From contig DPGH01000008.1 in the NCBI GenBank assembly GCA_003523255.1, positions 88,048-152,047 on the forward strand: a stretch of 64,000 nucleotides of DNA, in the 5' to 3' direction. The notes beneath the pieces were generated by a model that worked only from the letters and a program-made list of their open reading frames with translations, was not told where the DNA came from and ran no database searches. Source of the DNA: Clostridiales bacterium. GTDB lineage: Bacteria > Bacillota > Clostridia > Christensenellales > Borkfalkiaceae. A program made the position numbers and the translations under genes. This document shows positions 50,324-58,727 of this stretch, piece by piece; position 1 is the stretch's first letter, and each line of letters starts with the position of its first letter.

Positions 50324-51586
50324 ATGTTTATCGACAGAGCGACTATTACCATAAAAGCCGGCGACGGCGGAAACGGAATAACTTCTTTTTTGCACTTTAA
50401 AGGTAAAGTAGGCGGCGGACCCGACGGCGGGGACGGCGGCAAAGGCGGGGATATAATTTTCGTTGCGGATAAAAAACTTTCAAGCCTTGCGGATTACTAT
50501 TATAAAACCAAATACGTTGCGGAAAGCGGCGCGCCGGGCGAACCTAAAAACTGTTTCGGAAAGCAGGGCAAAGATCTCGTTTTAAGAGTGCCCCTCGGCA
50601 CCGTAATACGCGACAAGGCGACAGGAAACGTTATCGCCGATATGTTTACCGACGGACAGAAAAAAGTTGTTTTAACCGGCGGGGACGGAGGCAAGGGCAA
50701 CGCCCGTTTTACTAACTCGCGCAGACACGCTCCGCACTTTTCGCAGACAGGCGAAAAGACCGAAACCAAAAGAGTAACGTTAGAACTTAAAACCATTGCG
50801 GACGTGGGGCTCGTGGGCTTTCCTAACGTAGGCAAATCTACATTGCTTTCGGTACTCACGGCGGCAAGACCCAAAATAGCGAATTATCATTTTACCACTC
50901 TTTCGCCTAACCTCGGAGTATGCGACTATTACGACAATCAGTTCGTTATAGCGGACGTGCCCGGGCTTATCGAAGGCGCTTCGGACGGGGCTGGACTCGG
51001 CACGGAGTTTTTAAAACATATCGAAAGAACGAGAATGCTCGTGCACGTTGTGGACGTTTCGGGCACGGAAGGGAGAGACCCTTACGAAGATTATCTTAAA
51101 ATAAACGACGAACTCAAAAAATACGGAGAGGGCGTTTCTAAACTGAAACAGATTATCGCGGCAAACAAAACGGACGTGCCCGGCGCGGAAGAAAATCTCA
51201 AGGAATTCAAGAAAAAAATCGGAAGAAAGCATAAAGTCATAGCCGTTTCCGCCGCGACGAGAAAAGGCATAGACGAACTTAAAAAAGCCGTTTACGAAAA
51301 ACTTTCCTCACTTCCGACGCTTAAGCCTATGGAGTTTGAAGAGTTTAATTACGTTAAACCCGAAAGACTGTCTTACGAGATACTGAAAGAGGGCGAAACG
51401 TTCGTGGTGGTAGGCTCGCTCGTAGACGTGCTTAAACGCAACGTCGTTATGGACGACATGAACTCTTTCGCGTATATGCAAAAGGTGTTGCGCGACAGGG
51501 GCGTTATAGACGATTTGAGAAAAATGGGCGCGAACGAAAAATCTACCGTAATCATCGGCGGAGAAGAGTTCGAGTTCGTCGACTAA
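50324..51586 (+). CDS. obgE: GTPase ObgE/CgtA
   Basis: This 420-residue Obg GTPase has the glycine-rich N-terminal Obg fold (GDGGNGITSFLHFKG), the G domain with GFPNVGKST, the FTTLSPNLG switch and DVPGLIEGA, NKTD and SAATR. The C-terminal OCT domain (YEILKEGETFVVVG...) is present. It acts in 50S assembly and stress control. Starts 9 nt after nth with AAAGGTGA. Confidence 0.97.
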   Translation: MFIDRATITIKAGDGGNGITSFLHFKGKVGGGPDGGDGGKGGDIIFVADKKLSSLADYYYKTKYVAESGAPGEPKNCFGKQGKDLVLRVPLGTVIRDKATGNVIADMFTDGQKKVVLTGGDGGKGNARFTNSRRHAPHFSQTGEKTETKRVTLELKTIADVGLVGFPNVGKSTLLSVLTAARPKIANYHFTTLSPNLGVCDYYDNQFVIADVPGLIEGASDGAGLGTEFLKHIERTRMLVHVVDVSGTEGRDPYEDYLKINDELKKYGEGVSKLKQIIAANKTDVPGAEENLKEFKKKIGRKHKVIAVSAATRKGIDELKKAVYEKLSSLPTLKPMEFEEFNYVKPERLSYEILKEGETFVVVGSLVDVLKRNVVMDDMNSFAYMQKVLRDRGVIDDLRKMGANEKSTVIIGGEEFEFVD

Positions 51587-51607
51587 AAATTGCAGGGGAA
51601 AAATAAT

Positions 51608-52534
51608 ATGGACGTAAGAGTTTACGAAAAAGAAGTATTGTCGTCGGACGAAGAAACGCCGCTTAAGGGCGTGGTGTACGAGCCGGACGGCGACCCGAAG
51701 GGATTGTTTCAGGTAGTGCACGGTATGACCGAGCATATAGCAAGATACGATAAGTTTATGCGTGAAATCGCTTCGCACGGGTACGTCGTTTTCGGGCACG
51801 ATCATTTAGGACACGGCAAAACCGCGGGAGATAAAGAAAAACTCGGTTATTTTAAACCGAAAGACGGGTACGATTATCTCGCACGCGACGTGTATTATTT
51901 TGCATGCGAAATGAAAAGACAATACGGCGCGCCCCTTCCGTTTACGCTTATGGGGCACAGTATGGGGTCGTTCGTGGTACGCGTCGCCGCGACGAGATTT
52001 TTCGAGCCGGATTCGCTTATAATCATGGGTACCGGCGGAAAGAACCCCGCTTCCGGTTTGGGTTTGTTTATGATAAACCTTGCCAAAGCGATTAAAGGGG
52101 AGAAATACCGTTCGGAATTTATAGACAAACTGATTTTCGGTAAATACAACGATAAGTTTAAAAGCGAAAACGACCCGCGCAGTTGGCTCACCAAAGACGT
52201 ATCGGTAAGAAGGGCTTTCGATGCGGACGAATATTGCAATTTTAAATTTACGCTCGCCGCGATGAAAGATTTGGTTACGCTTAACCGCATAGCGAATTCA
52301 AAGTCTTTTTACAACGAACTCGCAAAAGATACGCGCGTGCTTATGTTGTCGGGTAAAGACGACCCCGTAGGCAATTACGGCAAAGGCGTAACCGAAGTTT
52401 ATAACAAGATAAGAAGAAAAGGCATTAACGTAAACATGAAACTTTACGAAAACTGCCGCCACGAAATACTTAACGACGACAGTTACGACGACGTTGTTAA
52501 AGATATACTCGAATTTATAAAAGTGAGGAGATAA
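51608..52534 (+). CDS. alpha/beta hydrolase (monoacylglycerol-lipase-like)
   Basis: This 308-residue serine hydrolase has the nucleophile elbow LMGHSMGS, the oxyanion region QVVHGMTEHIARYD and the GHDHLGHGKT motif of the lysophospholipase/monoacylglycerol lipase group. The catalytic Asp in SGKDDPV and His in CRHEILND are present. No signal peptide. ATG at 51608 is preferred over a TTG six codons earlier; AGGGG precedes it. It may be cotranscribed with obgE and yhbY. Confidence 0.88.
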   Translation: MDVRVYEKEVLSSDEETPLKGVVYEPDGDPKGLFQVVHGMTEHIARYDKFMREIASHGYVVFGHDHLGHGKTAGDKEKLGYFKPKDGYDYLARDVYYFACEMKRQYGAPLPFTLMGHSMGSFVVRVAATRFFEPDSLIIMGTGGKNPASGLGLFMINLAKAIKGEKYRSEFIDKLIFGKYNDKFKSENDPRSWLTKDVSVRRAFDADEYCNFKFTLAAMKDLVTLNRIANSKSFYNELAKDTRVLMLSGKDDPVGNYGKGVTEVYNKIRRKGINVNMKLYENCRHEILNDDSYDDVVKDILEFIKVRR

Positions 52535-52537
52535 CCC

Positions 52538-52831
52538 ATGCTTAACAGTAAACAAAGGTCAAATCTGCGTTCTCTCGCGCAAAGCGCGGAGCCGGTTACG
52601 CAGATAGGCAAACAGGGCGTTACCGACGGTCTTATAGAAAGTCTTGACGCCGCCATAGAAAAAAGAGAACTGATTAAAGTTACCGTGCTCGAAAATTCCG
52701 GACTTACCCCGAAAGAAACGGGGTTCAAGGTTGCGGAAAGGCTTAACGCGGAATTCGTTTGCGCTACGGGCAGAAAACTCGTTTTTTACAGAAAAAGTTC
52801 AAACGATAAAGTAAAACACATAGAATTTTAA
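52538..52831 (+). CDS. yhbY: YhbY-family RNA-binding protein
   Basis: This 97-residue CRM-domain protein has the LRSLAQSAEPVTQIGKQGVT start and the basic GxxG-type loop (ATGRKLVFYRKS). It associates with ribosome assembly in bacteria. It follows the hydrolase by 3 nt; nearness to obgE, rsfS and yqeK is the usual ribosome-assembly neighbourhood. Confidence 0.93.
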   Translation: MLNSKQRSNLRSLAQSAEPVTQIGKQGVTDGLIESLDAAIEKRELIKVTVLENSGLTPKETGFKVAERLNAEFVCATGRKLVFYRKSSNDKVKHIEF

Positions 52832-52835
52832 TCGC

Positions 52836-53612
52836 TTAAACGGACTTTTCTCTTTTTGTTTTTCCGAACAAAAGCGAAACTACGGCAAGCGCCGCCATTA
52901 TAACTCCGCAAACGATATAATACGTTTTGTACGGTACGAAAAAAGAAGATAAAAGAAAGAACGCGCCGAAACCGAAAAAGGTTTTGGCTTTTTTCTTGGA
53001 CAAAAGATTTTCTACGCTCCAACGCTTTTTAGTTTTGAAAGTTCCTTCCTTGGTTTTCGGCAAGCACTCGGCGGTTTTTAAAAACAAATACGTTTCGTCG
53101 CCGCTAATAAGCGTAAGTCCGTTAAAACGCGCGGCAAACTCTTTTACGCCCGCGCTTGCTTCCGCCGTGTAAATTATCGCGTTTTCTCCCGCGCGCTTTG
53201 CGTTTGCAGCGCGCACCACGTCCGTTTTGGTTAATCCGTCGAAACCGAAAACGGGGCAAACGACGGTTTTTTCGCCGCCAAGGCGCAACGCGGTTTTATC
53301 GGCGGTAACCGTAAACCCTTTTTTTTCGTATGCGGTTTTAAAAAGCGAAAGGTTTTCGCTCGGGTCGCTTAAATTAAGCGCGGTCAGCGCGTCTTCCGCC
53401 GCTTTTTTTTCTCCGCGCGCCGTTAAGTCGGTATTTCTTTTTTTAAGCAACCGTTTTACGATAAATATCATCAGTACCGATGAAAGCGTAATCGCCGCGG
53501 CGAAAGCCGCGGGGCGGGGCATAAAACACGCCGCTACGGAAAACGCGGCTATAAAACATATCAGGTAAGAAAACAAGCCGTCGGTTAAAACGGATAAAGG
53601 AAAATTTTTCAT
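52836..53612 (-). CDS. membrane protein with Mrr-like degenerate domain
   Basis: This 258-residue protein has helices at about 10-55 and 210-250. Between them is a soluble domain (residues about 90-190) with the layout of a restriction-endonuclease-like Mrr fold: YEKKGFTVTAD, GGEKTVVCPVFG, then a helix and AIIYTAEASAGVKEFAARF, ending LISGDETYLFL. The catalytic D...Q/ExK residues are not recognisable (CPV replaces QxK), so it may be an inactive binding version. No family I can name with confidence; start is not supported by a clear Shine-Dalgarno. Confidence 0.6.
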   Translation of the reverse strand: MKNFPLSVLTDGLFSYLICFIAAFSVAACFMPRPAAFAAAITLSSVLMIFIVKRLLKKRNTDLTARGEKKAAEDALTALNLSDPSENLSLFKTAYEKKGFTVTADKTALRLGGEKTVVCPVFGFDGLTKTDVVRAANAKRAGENAIIYTAEASAGVKEFAARFNGLTLISGDETYLFLKTAECLPKTKEGTFKTKKRWSVENLLSKKKAKTFFGFGAFFLLSSFFVPYKTYYIVCGVIMAALAVVSLLFGKTKREKSV

Positions 53613-53689
53613 ATAAATGCTCGTCTGGTTTTCGTAGATTATTGACTTTTTCGTTTGGTTTTATACGGTTTTGTGGTACAATATAAAAA

Positions 53690-54844
53690 ATGAAACGCAT
53701 AGGTATATTCGGCGGTACGTTCGACCCCGTGCATAATTCGCACGTCGCGCTCGCCCGCGCCGCGATAAAAGAACTCGATTTAGACGAACTTTTCGTCGTG
53801 CCGACTTTCGCGCCTCCTCATAAAGACGGGGCGGCGGCAAGCGAAGAAAACAGGTTTAATATGCTTTCCGTCGCCTTTTCGGGCGAGGAGAAAATCAAAA
53901 TAAGCAATTACGAGTTAAAACGCGGCGGCGTAAGTTATACTTACCTTACGGTAGAGCATTTTAAGTCCGTTTACGGCGGAGAAATATATTTTCTCGTCGG
54001 CGCGGATATGCTTTCCGATTTCAAAACCTGGAAATATCCCGAAAGGGTTCTTTCCGCGTGCACGCTCGCCGCGGTTAAAAGAGAAGGATTTTCTGCGGGA
54101 GAAGAAAACGCTTTGCACGCGGATTTTATAAAGCGGTACGGTAAAGACTTCATTTCATTGTCCTTTACGGGAGAAGGCGTTTCTTCTACCAAAATAAGGG
54201 TATACTCTTTTTTAGGGCTTTCGCTTAAAAACCTCGTTCCCGAAAAAGTTGCGGAATACATAACGCAAAATAACGTTTACCCCGGCAACGAAATAACCGA
54301 ATATTTAAAAAAAGAATTGCCGGAAAAACGGCTTATTCATACGGCGTGCGTCGCGAGTACGGCGGTGGGTAAAGCCAAGGAGTTGGGGCTTAAACGCAGC
54401 AAGGTTTTAACCGCCGCGCTTTTGCACGATTGCGCAAAATATTTAAACCCCGCGGATTTTAAGGGTTTTAAGTTGCCGGAGGGTGTTCCCGCGCCGGTCG
54501 TGCATCAATATCTCGGCGCGTACGTTGCCGAAAACGTGCTTAACGTAAAAGACGAAGAGGTGCTCGGCGCGATACGATTTCATACTTCGGGTAAACCGAA
54601 CATGACCACGCTCGAAAAACTTATATTCGTTGCGGATATGGTGGAAGAGGGCAGAAACTACGAGGGCGTAGATAAGTTAAGAGATTTATTTAAAAAAGAT
54701 TTTAACGAGTGTTTTAAAGAATGTTTAAAGGAAGAAACGTTACACTTAATGCGTAGGGGCGGATCGATTTACTCGCTCACGCTCGACGCGTACGATTATT
54801 ATATAAACGAAAACGATAAAACAACGCAAGGAGAAAAAGAATGA
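53690..54844 (+). CDS. nadD: NadD-YqeK fusion: nicotinate-nucleotide adenylyltransferase plus HD hydrolase
   Basis: This 384-residue protein fuses two enzymes. Residues 1-195 are NadD (GIFGGTFDPVHNSHV, catalytic histidines, GVSSTKIR motif), making nicotinate adenine dinucleotide. From about 205 it is YqeK (HTACVASTAVGKAKEL, LLHDCAKYLNP), an HD-domain hydrolase of symmetrical dinucleoside tetraphosphates. In many Firmicutes these are separate adjacent genes. No Shine-Dalgarno: TACAAT (53677-53682, preceded by TGG) ends 7 nt before the ATG, so the message is probably leaderless. Confidence 0.93.
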   Translation: MKRIGIFGGTFDPVHNSHVALARAAIKELDLDELFVVPTFAPPHKDGAAASEENRFNMLSVAFSGEEKIKISNYELKRGGVSYTYLTVEHFKSVYGGEIYFLVGADMLSDFKTWKYPERVLSACTLAAVKREGFSAGEENALHADFIKRYGKDFISLSFTGEGVSSTKIRVYSFLGLSLKNLVPEKVAEYITQNNVYPGNEITEYLKKELPEKRLIHTACVASTAVGKAKELGLKRSKVLTAALLHDCAKYLNPADFKGFKLPEGVPAPVVHQYLGAYVAENVLNVKDEEVLGAIRFHTSGKPNMTTLEKLIFVADMVEEGRNYEGVDKLRDLFKKDFNECFKECLKEETLHLMRRGGSIYSLTLDAYDYYINENDKTTQGEKE

Positions 54845-55185
54845 CGGACGGCAAGGCTTTTACCGAAAAGGTTTGCAAAATTTTGAAAGACAAAAAGGCG
54901 GAGGACGTTGTGTCGATTGACGTACGCGGCAAAACCGAAACGTGCGACTACTTCGTTATAGCGGGCGGGCGCAGTATGACGCATACCCGCGCTTTGATAG
55001 AGTATCTCGAGGAAGAACTGGATAAAGAAGGAGTTGCGCCTATACGCACGGAAGGCGTTAGAGAAGGACGCTGGGCGGTACTCGATTACGGCGACGTTAT
55101 TGTGCACGTATTCAACGACGAAGCGCGCCTTTTTTATCATCTTGAAAATCTTTGGGGCGACGAAAAAAATACCGTTAAATATTAA
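54841..55185 (+). CDS. rsfS: ribosomal silencing factor RsfS
   Basis: This 114-residue protein has VVSIDVRGKTETCDYFVIAGGRS and GRWAVLDYGDVIVHVF, the conserved RsfS/Iojap signature. It binds L14 and blocks subunit joining in slow growth. It overlaps the nadD-yqeK stop by 4 bases (ATGA), the common gene order nadD-yqeK-rsfS. Confidence 0.96.
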   Translation: MTDGKAFTEKVCKILKDKKAEDVVSIDVRGKTETCDYFVIAGGRSMTHTRALIEYLEEELDKEGVAPIRTEGVREGRWAVLDYGDVIVHVFNDEARLFYHLENLWGDEKNTVKY

Positions 55186-55211
55186 ACGGCAAAGCGTAAA
55201 TTTTTTCGCCG

Positions 55212-55442
55212 TCAGGACGCTTTTTTGACGTAAATCCTGTCCACTTCGGCAGGGTCAATCGAAATGCTCTTTACAGGTTTTCTTTGGCGGGGCTTTTTGG
55301 GTTTTGCCGGCGAGGGAACGGGCGGCGGCGCGATTTTCGCTTTCAGAGTTATTTTAAGCGTTTTTACGCCCACTACGAGCGAAAGACATATGGCGTAAAG
55401 CAACGCAAGCGAAAGCGCGCCTTTAACTATAGATACTATCAT
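55212..55442 (-). CDS. small membrane protein with proline-rich tail
   Basis: This 76-residue protein has one membrane helix (about residues 5-28), then a basic, proline-rich segment (PPPVPSPAKPKKPRQRKP) and an ISIDPAEVDRIYV end. Unknown family. The ATG at 55442 follows GGAG; the frame extends a few codons upstream. Probably membrane-tethered, with the basic tail in the cytoplasm. Confidence 0.6.
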   Translation of the reverse strand: MIVSIVKGALSLALLYAICLSLVVGVKTLKITLKAKIAPPPVPSPAKPKKPRQRKPVKSISIDPAEVDRIYVKKAS

Positions 55443-55548
55443 ATTTTTATCTCCGCAACTATGGTAACATCGCAAAAATATCGAAAAGTGCCGTTATTTG
55501 CGGAAGAATATCTTATTTTGAATTAAAATAATAAAGGAGGGCGAAGAA

Positions 55549-56493
55549 ATGTGTAAAAATACTAAAAACGAAGGGGTAACGCCCGAACTTCACGAAAAAG
55601 AAGAAAAAACCGAAACCGGCGCGGAATTACAAACGGAAGTCGTTTCGGGCGGCGACGGCGGAAACTCGCGTGAAAACGAAAAACGTAAAGAAAAGTTTAA
55701 AAAAGGCTTCAAGGCGTACGGTGATTGTGGCGATGCTTTCGTAGAACTCGCCGATTTGTTAAACGTAACGATAGAGCAGGTTAAAGACGAATGCTGTCTT
55801 TTTCAGATACGCAAACTGATGTCTAAAATCGGCAAAGTCATAGTGCGGTACGACGTGCCCGACAGTGAACTCGAACGCGTTATGTATAATGCCGGAGAAC
55901 TTAAAATAGGCGAAATACTCGTTTCGCCCGCGTATATACCTTCGCTTACCCGCCACGCAAAAAAATACGGGCTTACGGATAAAAAAATTTGCGCGCTTAT
56001 AGACTTTCCTTTTGGTGAAAGTTTGTTTAAAAGTAAACTTACGAGCGTGAGAGAGGCGATAAAAGCGGGCGTAGACGGCACCGTGGTAATGATGCCCGCC
56101 ATGCTTTTACACGGCAACAACGTTAAGGTCTTCAAAAAAGAAGTTAAAAAACTCGGCAGAATAAAAAGGGCGCACGCGGGCGTTGCGCTGTCCGTTATGG
56201 ACGTTACCGACGAAGAACTTAAAACCGCTTTTAAAATAATCGACAAAACCGCGGTGGAAAACGTTACGCTGGTATTCGGGAGCGTGTCGGAAGAAGAACT
56301 CAGGGTAAAAATGAACGCCGTAAACGCGCTTCGCGGTAAAAAACCCGTGCGTATAATCGCCAACGTCGAAACGGTTGACGCGGTGCAGAAACTCACCGCT
56401 CTTTCGGTAGACGGAATACTTACTCCGTTTGCCGACGAACTGGGTAAAAAACTCGTCGAAAAGTTTAAGATTAAAAGCGTAACTCTTAAATAA
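55549..56493 (+). CDS. DeoC-like protein without catalytic lysines
   Basis: This 314-residue protein has a charged, low-complexity N terminus (1-60), then a TIM barrel resembling deoxyribose-phosphate aldolase (LVSPAYIPSLTRHAKK, ALIDFPFGESLFKSK, AIKAGVDGTVVMMP). At the place of the Schiff-base motif VKTSTGF it reads VENVTLVFG (236-244), and in place of KASGGI it reads RIIANVETV (268-276), so both active-site lysines are gone. It is probably a non-aldolase derivative with a new or binding role. AAAGGAGG precedes the start. Confidence 0.7.
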   Translation: MCKNTKNEGVTPELHEKEEKTETGAELQTEVVSGGDGGNSRENEKRKEKFKKGFKAYGDCGDAFVELADLLNVTIEQVKDECCLFQIRKLMSKIGKVIVRYDVPDSELERVMYNAGELKIGEILVSPAYIPSLTRHAKKYGLTDKKICALIDFPFGESLFKSKLTSVREAIKAGVDGTVVMMPAMLLHGNNVKVFKKEVKKLGRIKRAHAGVALSVMDVTDEELKTAFKIIDKTAVENVTLVFGSVSEEELRVKMNAVNALRGKKPVRIIANVETVDAVQKLTALSVDGILTPFADELGKKLVEKFKIKSVTLK

Positions 56494-56497
56494 TCGC

Positions 56498-56526
56498 TTT
56501 ACAATCGCGGTCAGGCGTAGTAAAAT
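56498..56526 (+). promoter_or_regulatory. promoter of the FMN riboswitch/ribU unit
   Basis: TTTACA (56498-56503), a 17-bp spacer and TAAAAT (56521-56526). Confidence 0.7.
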
Positions 56527-56538
56527 ATAAATACGAAT

Positions 56539-56692
56539 ATTCTTTGGGGCGGGGCGCAAATCCCCACCGGCAGTATAGTCTGCGAGCCTTTACGGCAGAT
56601 TCGGTGCGATTCCGAAACCGACGGTATAGTCCGGATGATAAAAGAACGTTTTTTACGCAGGCAAAAAGCCCCTCGGAATAAGGAGGGGCTTT
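56539..56692 (+). promoter_or_regulatory. FMN riboswitch with Shine-Dalgarno-masking hairpin
   Basis: The RFN element spans about 56539-56648. Conserved pieces are GGGGCGGGGCGCAAATCCCC, ACCGGCAGTATAGTC, GATTCGGTGCGATTCCG and CGACGGTATAGTCCGGATG. The expression platform AAAGCCCCTC (56665-56674) pairs perfectly with GAGGGGCTTT (56683-56692) and hides the ribU Shine-Dalgarno GGAGG. The T run after it is short, so control is probably at translation, though termination is possible. Confidence 0.95.
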
Positions 56693-56696
56693 AATT

Positions 56697-57254
56697 ATGC
56701 AGGAAAACGGCAAAGAAAAAAAACTTTCCGCCACGAAAAAAATTGCGGGTACGGCGGTTTTTACCGCGCTTGCGTTTATACTGTCTTTTTTAGAAATACC
56801 GATATTTCCCGCCGCGCCTTTTTTAAAACTCGATTTTTCGCTTGCGGCGTTAATGCTTGCGGCGTTTATTTACGGACCCGTTTCGGGCGCGTCCGCATGC
56901 GTGTTAAAAGAACTTTTATGCGCGCTTAAAAGCAGTACGGGCGGCGTGGGGGAGATTGCGAACGCCGTCGTGTCGCTCGGTTTTATACTTTTGCCGTCTG
57001 TGATTTACGTTTACAAAAAGGGGATTAAAACGGTTATAAAAAGCCTCGTCGCCGCGTGTTTTATACAGGTCGCGTTGTCTCTTTTTGCAAACAGATACAT
57101 AAATTTTCCGCTGTATATGGGCGAAAGCGCGAGAGAAGCGTTTTTATCCCTTTATCCGTATATAATCGCGTTTAATTTTATAAAAAGCATATCCGTTTCG
57201 ATTATAACGATTTTGCTTTATAAAAGGGTTTCGGGTTTAATTAAAAAAATATGA
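56697..57254 (+). CDS. ribU: riboflavin ECF S component RibU
   Basis: This 185-residue six-helix membrane protein has IAGTAVFTALAFILSFLEIP, PFLKLDFSLAALMLAAFIYGP and LKSSTGGVGEIANA, typical of RibU. It binds riboflavin and must dock on the EcfA-EcfA-EcfT module. The FMN riboswitch in front of it confirms the vitamin. Confidence 0.94.
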   Translation: MQENGKEKKLSATKKIAGTAVFTALAFILSFLEIPIFPAAPFLKLDFSLAALMLAAFIYGPVSGASACVLKELLCALKSSTGGVGEIANAVVSLGFILLPSVIYVYKKGIKTVIKSLVAACFIQVALSLFANRYINFPLYMGESAREAFLSLYPYIIAFNFIKSISVSIITILLYKRVSGLIKKI

Positions 57255-57289
57255 TTTACTTTTCGGCGTTATAAAGGTATAATATAAAT

Positions 57290-57685
57290 ATGGAATACGT
57301 TTCTCACGGACAAAAAGATACCGAAAGAATAGCGAAAAAATTTGCCGCAACCCTCGTTAAGGGAGACGTGGTAACGCTTAAAGGCGACCTCGGCGCGGGT
57401 AAAACCGCTTTCGTCAAGGGCGTCGCGGAGTATTTCGGCTTGTCGGGCGTAACAAGTCCCACATATGCCTATCTCAACGTATACGGCGACTTACTGTATC
57501 ATTACGATTGCTATCGTTTAAGTTCGGGAGAGGACGCCGAAAGGCTCGGACTTACGGACTATTTCGGCGGAGATTGTATTTGTCTTATCGAGTGGGCGGA
57601 GAATATCGAGGACGCGCTCCCCGAAAACGTAAAAACCGTTACGATAGAAAAAATCGGCGAAAACGAGAGAAAAATAACTTTATGA
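57290..57685 (+). CDS. tsaE: tRNA threonylcarbamoyladenosine biosynthesis ATPase TsaE
   Basis: This 131-residue P-loop protein has GDLGAGKTAFVKG, SPTYAYLNVY and HYDCYRL, the TsaE signature, and works with TsaB and TsaD in t6A37 formation. No usable Shine-Dalgarno: TATAAT (57278-57283) with TTTACT 17 bp upstream ends 6 nt before the ATG, so the message may be leaderless. It overlaps tsaB by 4 bases. Confidence 0.95.
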   Translation: MEYVSHGQKDTERIAKKFAATLVKGDVVTLKGDLGAGKTAFVKGVAEYFGLSGVTSPTYAYLNVYGDLLYHYDCYRLSSGEDAERLGLTDYFGGDCICLIEWAENIEDALPENVKTVTIEKIGENERKITL

Positions 57686-58296
57686 ATTATCTTGCGATAG
57701 ATACCAGCGGGCAAAATTTAACGATAGTAATACAAAATGAAAACGGTATTTTCACCCGTTACGACGAAAATTGCGGCGTTTCACACTCCAAAACGTTGAT
57801 GCCGGAAACGGAAAAACTCGCACTGCAAGCAAATTTTGACTTTAACGCGGCTGATTTTTTTGCCGTGGTTACGGGCGCAGGTTCTTTTACCGGAATACGT
57901 ATAGGCGTTTCTACGGTAAAGGCGTTTTGCTTTGCGTTTGATAAGCCTATACTTGCGGTAACCTCTTTCGATACCATAGCGTATAATGTGGATAGCGGAA
58001 AAAGGCTTGCAATAATAAACGCGGGACACGGCGGGTTTTACGTTGCCGGGTACGACGGGGACGCGGTTTCGCTGTCTCCGAGATACATGCTGAAAGACGA
58101 ACTCGTTTCTCTCGTCGGCGAGTACGAGTTTTTATCGCCCGCGCCGCTGCCTTTCGATATTCCTTCACGCGTGGTTTCGGTCAAAGACGGACTTATCAAA
58201 GCGGTCGCGGCAAAATATAAAAACGCGACTCGCGACTTAGACTCGGTCGCACCCCTTTACGTGCGAAAAAGTCAGGCGGAAGAGGGTAGAAAATGA
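57682..58296 (+). CDS. tsaB: tRNA threonylcarbamoyladenosine biosynthesis protein TsaB
   Basis: This 204-residue ASKHA-fold protein has LAIDTSGQNLTIVI and the GAGSFTGIRIGVSTVKAFC signature of TsaB. It scaffolds TsaD in the t6A machinery. The ATG at 57682 overlaps the tsaE stop (ATGA); an open frame further upstream belongs to tsaE in another phase. It overlaps rimI by 4 bases. Confidence 0.95.
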   Translation: MNYLAIDTSGQNLTIVIQNENGIFTRYDENCGVSHSKTLMPETEKLALQANFDFNAADFFAVVTGAGSFTGIRIGVSTVKAFCFAFDKPILAVTSFDTIAYNVDSGKRLAIINAGHGGFYVAGYDGDAVSLSPRYMLKDELVSLVGEYEFLSPAPLPFDIPSRVVSVKDGLIKAVAAKYKNATRDLDSVAPLYVRKSQAEEGRK

Positions 58297-58727
58297 GCGA
58301 GATTATCGCGCCGATTGCGGCTCGCGAATTGTTTACGCTTTTTACCGAATGCGGCTTTGCGGACGGCTGGAACGAGCGAATGATACGCTCCTCTTTCGAG
58401 GCGGGCGGGTTTTATGCGATAGGAGTAATTAAAGACGGAAAACCTATCGCCGCCGTTACCTACTTTATCGCGGCGGACACCGCGGATATAGAGCACGTGG
58501 TCGTTGAGGCTTCGTACAGGCGCAAAGGATACGCGAAAGCTTTGCTGGCGGAATGCGAAAGACGGCTTAAAGAAGCCGCCGTTACCAAAATTTTTCTCGA
58601 GGTAAGGGAAAACAACGCGCCGGCGCGCGCGCTTTACGCCGCTTGCGGCTTTTCCGCTATCGGGGTAAGAAAAAAATACTATCCCGACGGCGAAAACGCG
58701 GCGGTTATGTTAAAGGAGATAGTTTGA
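58293..58727 (+). CDS. rimI: ribosomal protein S18 alanine N-acetyltransferase RimI
   Basis: This 144-residue GNAT has EHVVVEASYRRKGYAKALLAE (acetyl-CoA pocket) and EVRENNAPARALYAACGF, the classic RimI end. Next to tsaE-tsaB it forms the frequent tsaE-tsaB-rimI cluster; S18 (rpsR) is also in this window. Confidence 0.93.
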   Translation: MSEIIAPIAARELFTLFTECGFADGWNERMIRSSFEAGGFYAIGVIKDGKPIAAVTYFIAADTADIEHVVVEASYRRKGYAKALLAECERRLKEAAVTKIFLEVRENNAPARALYAACGFSAIGVRKKYYPDGENAAVMLKEIV

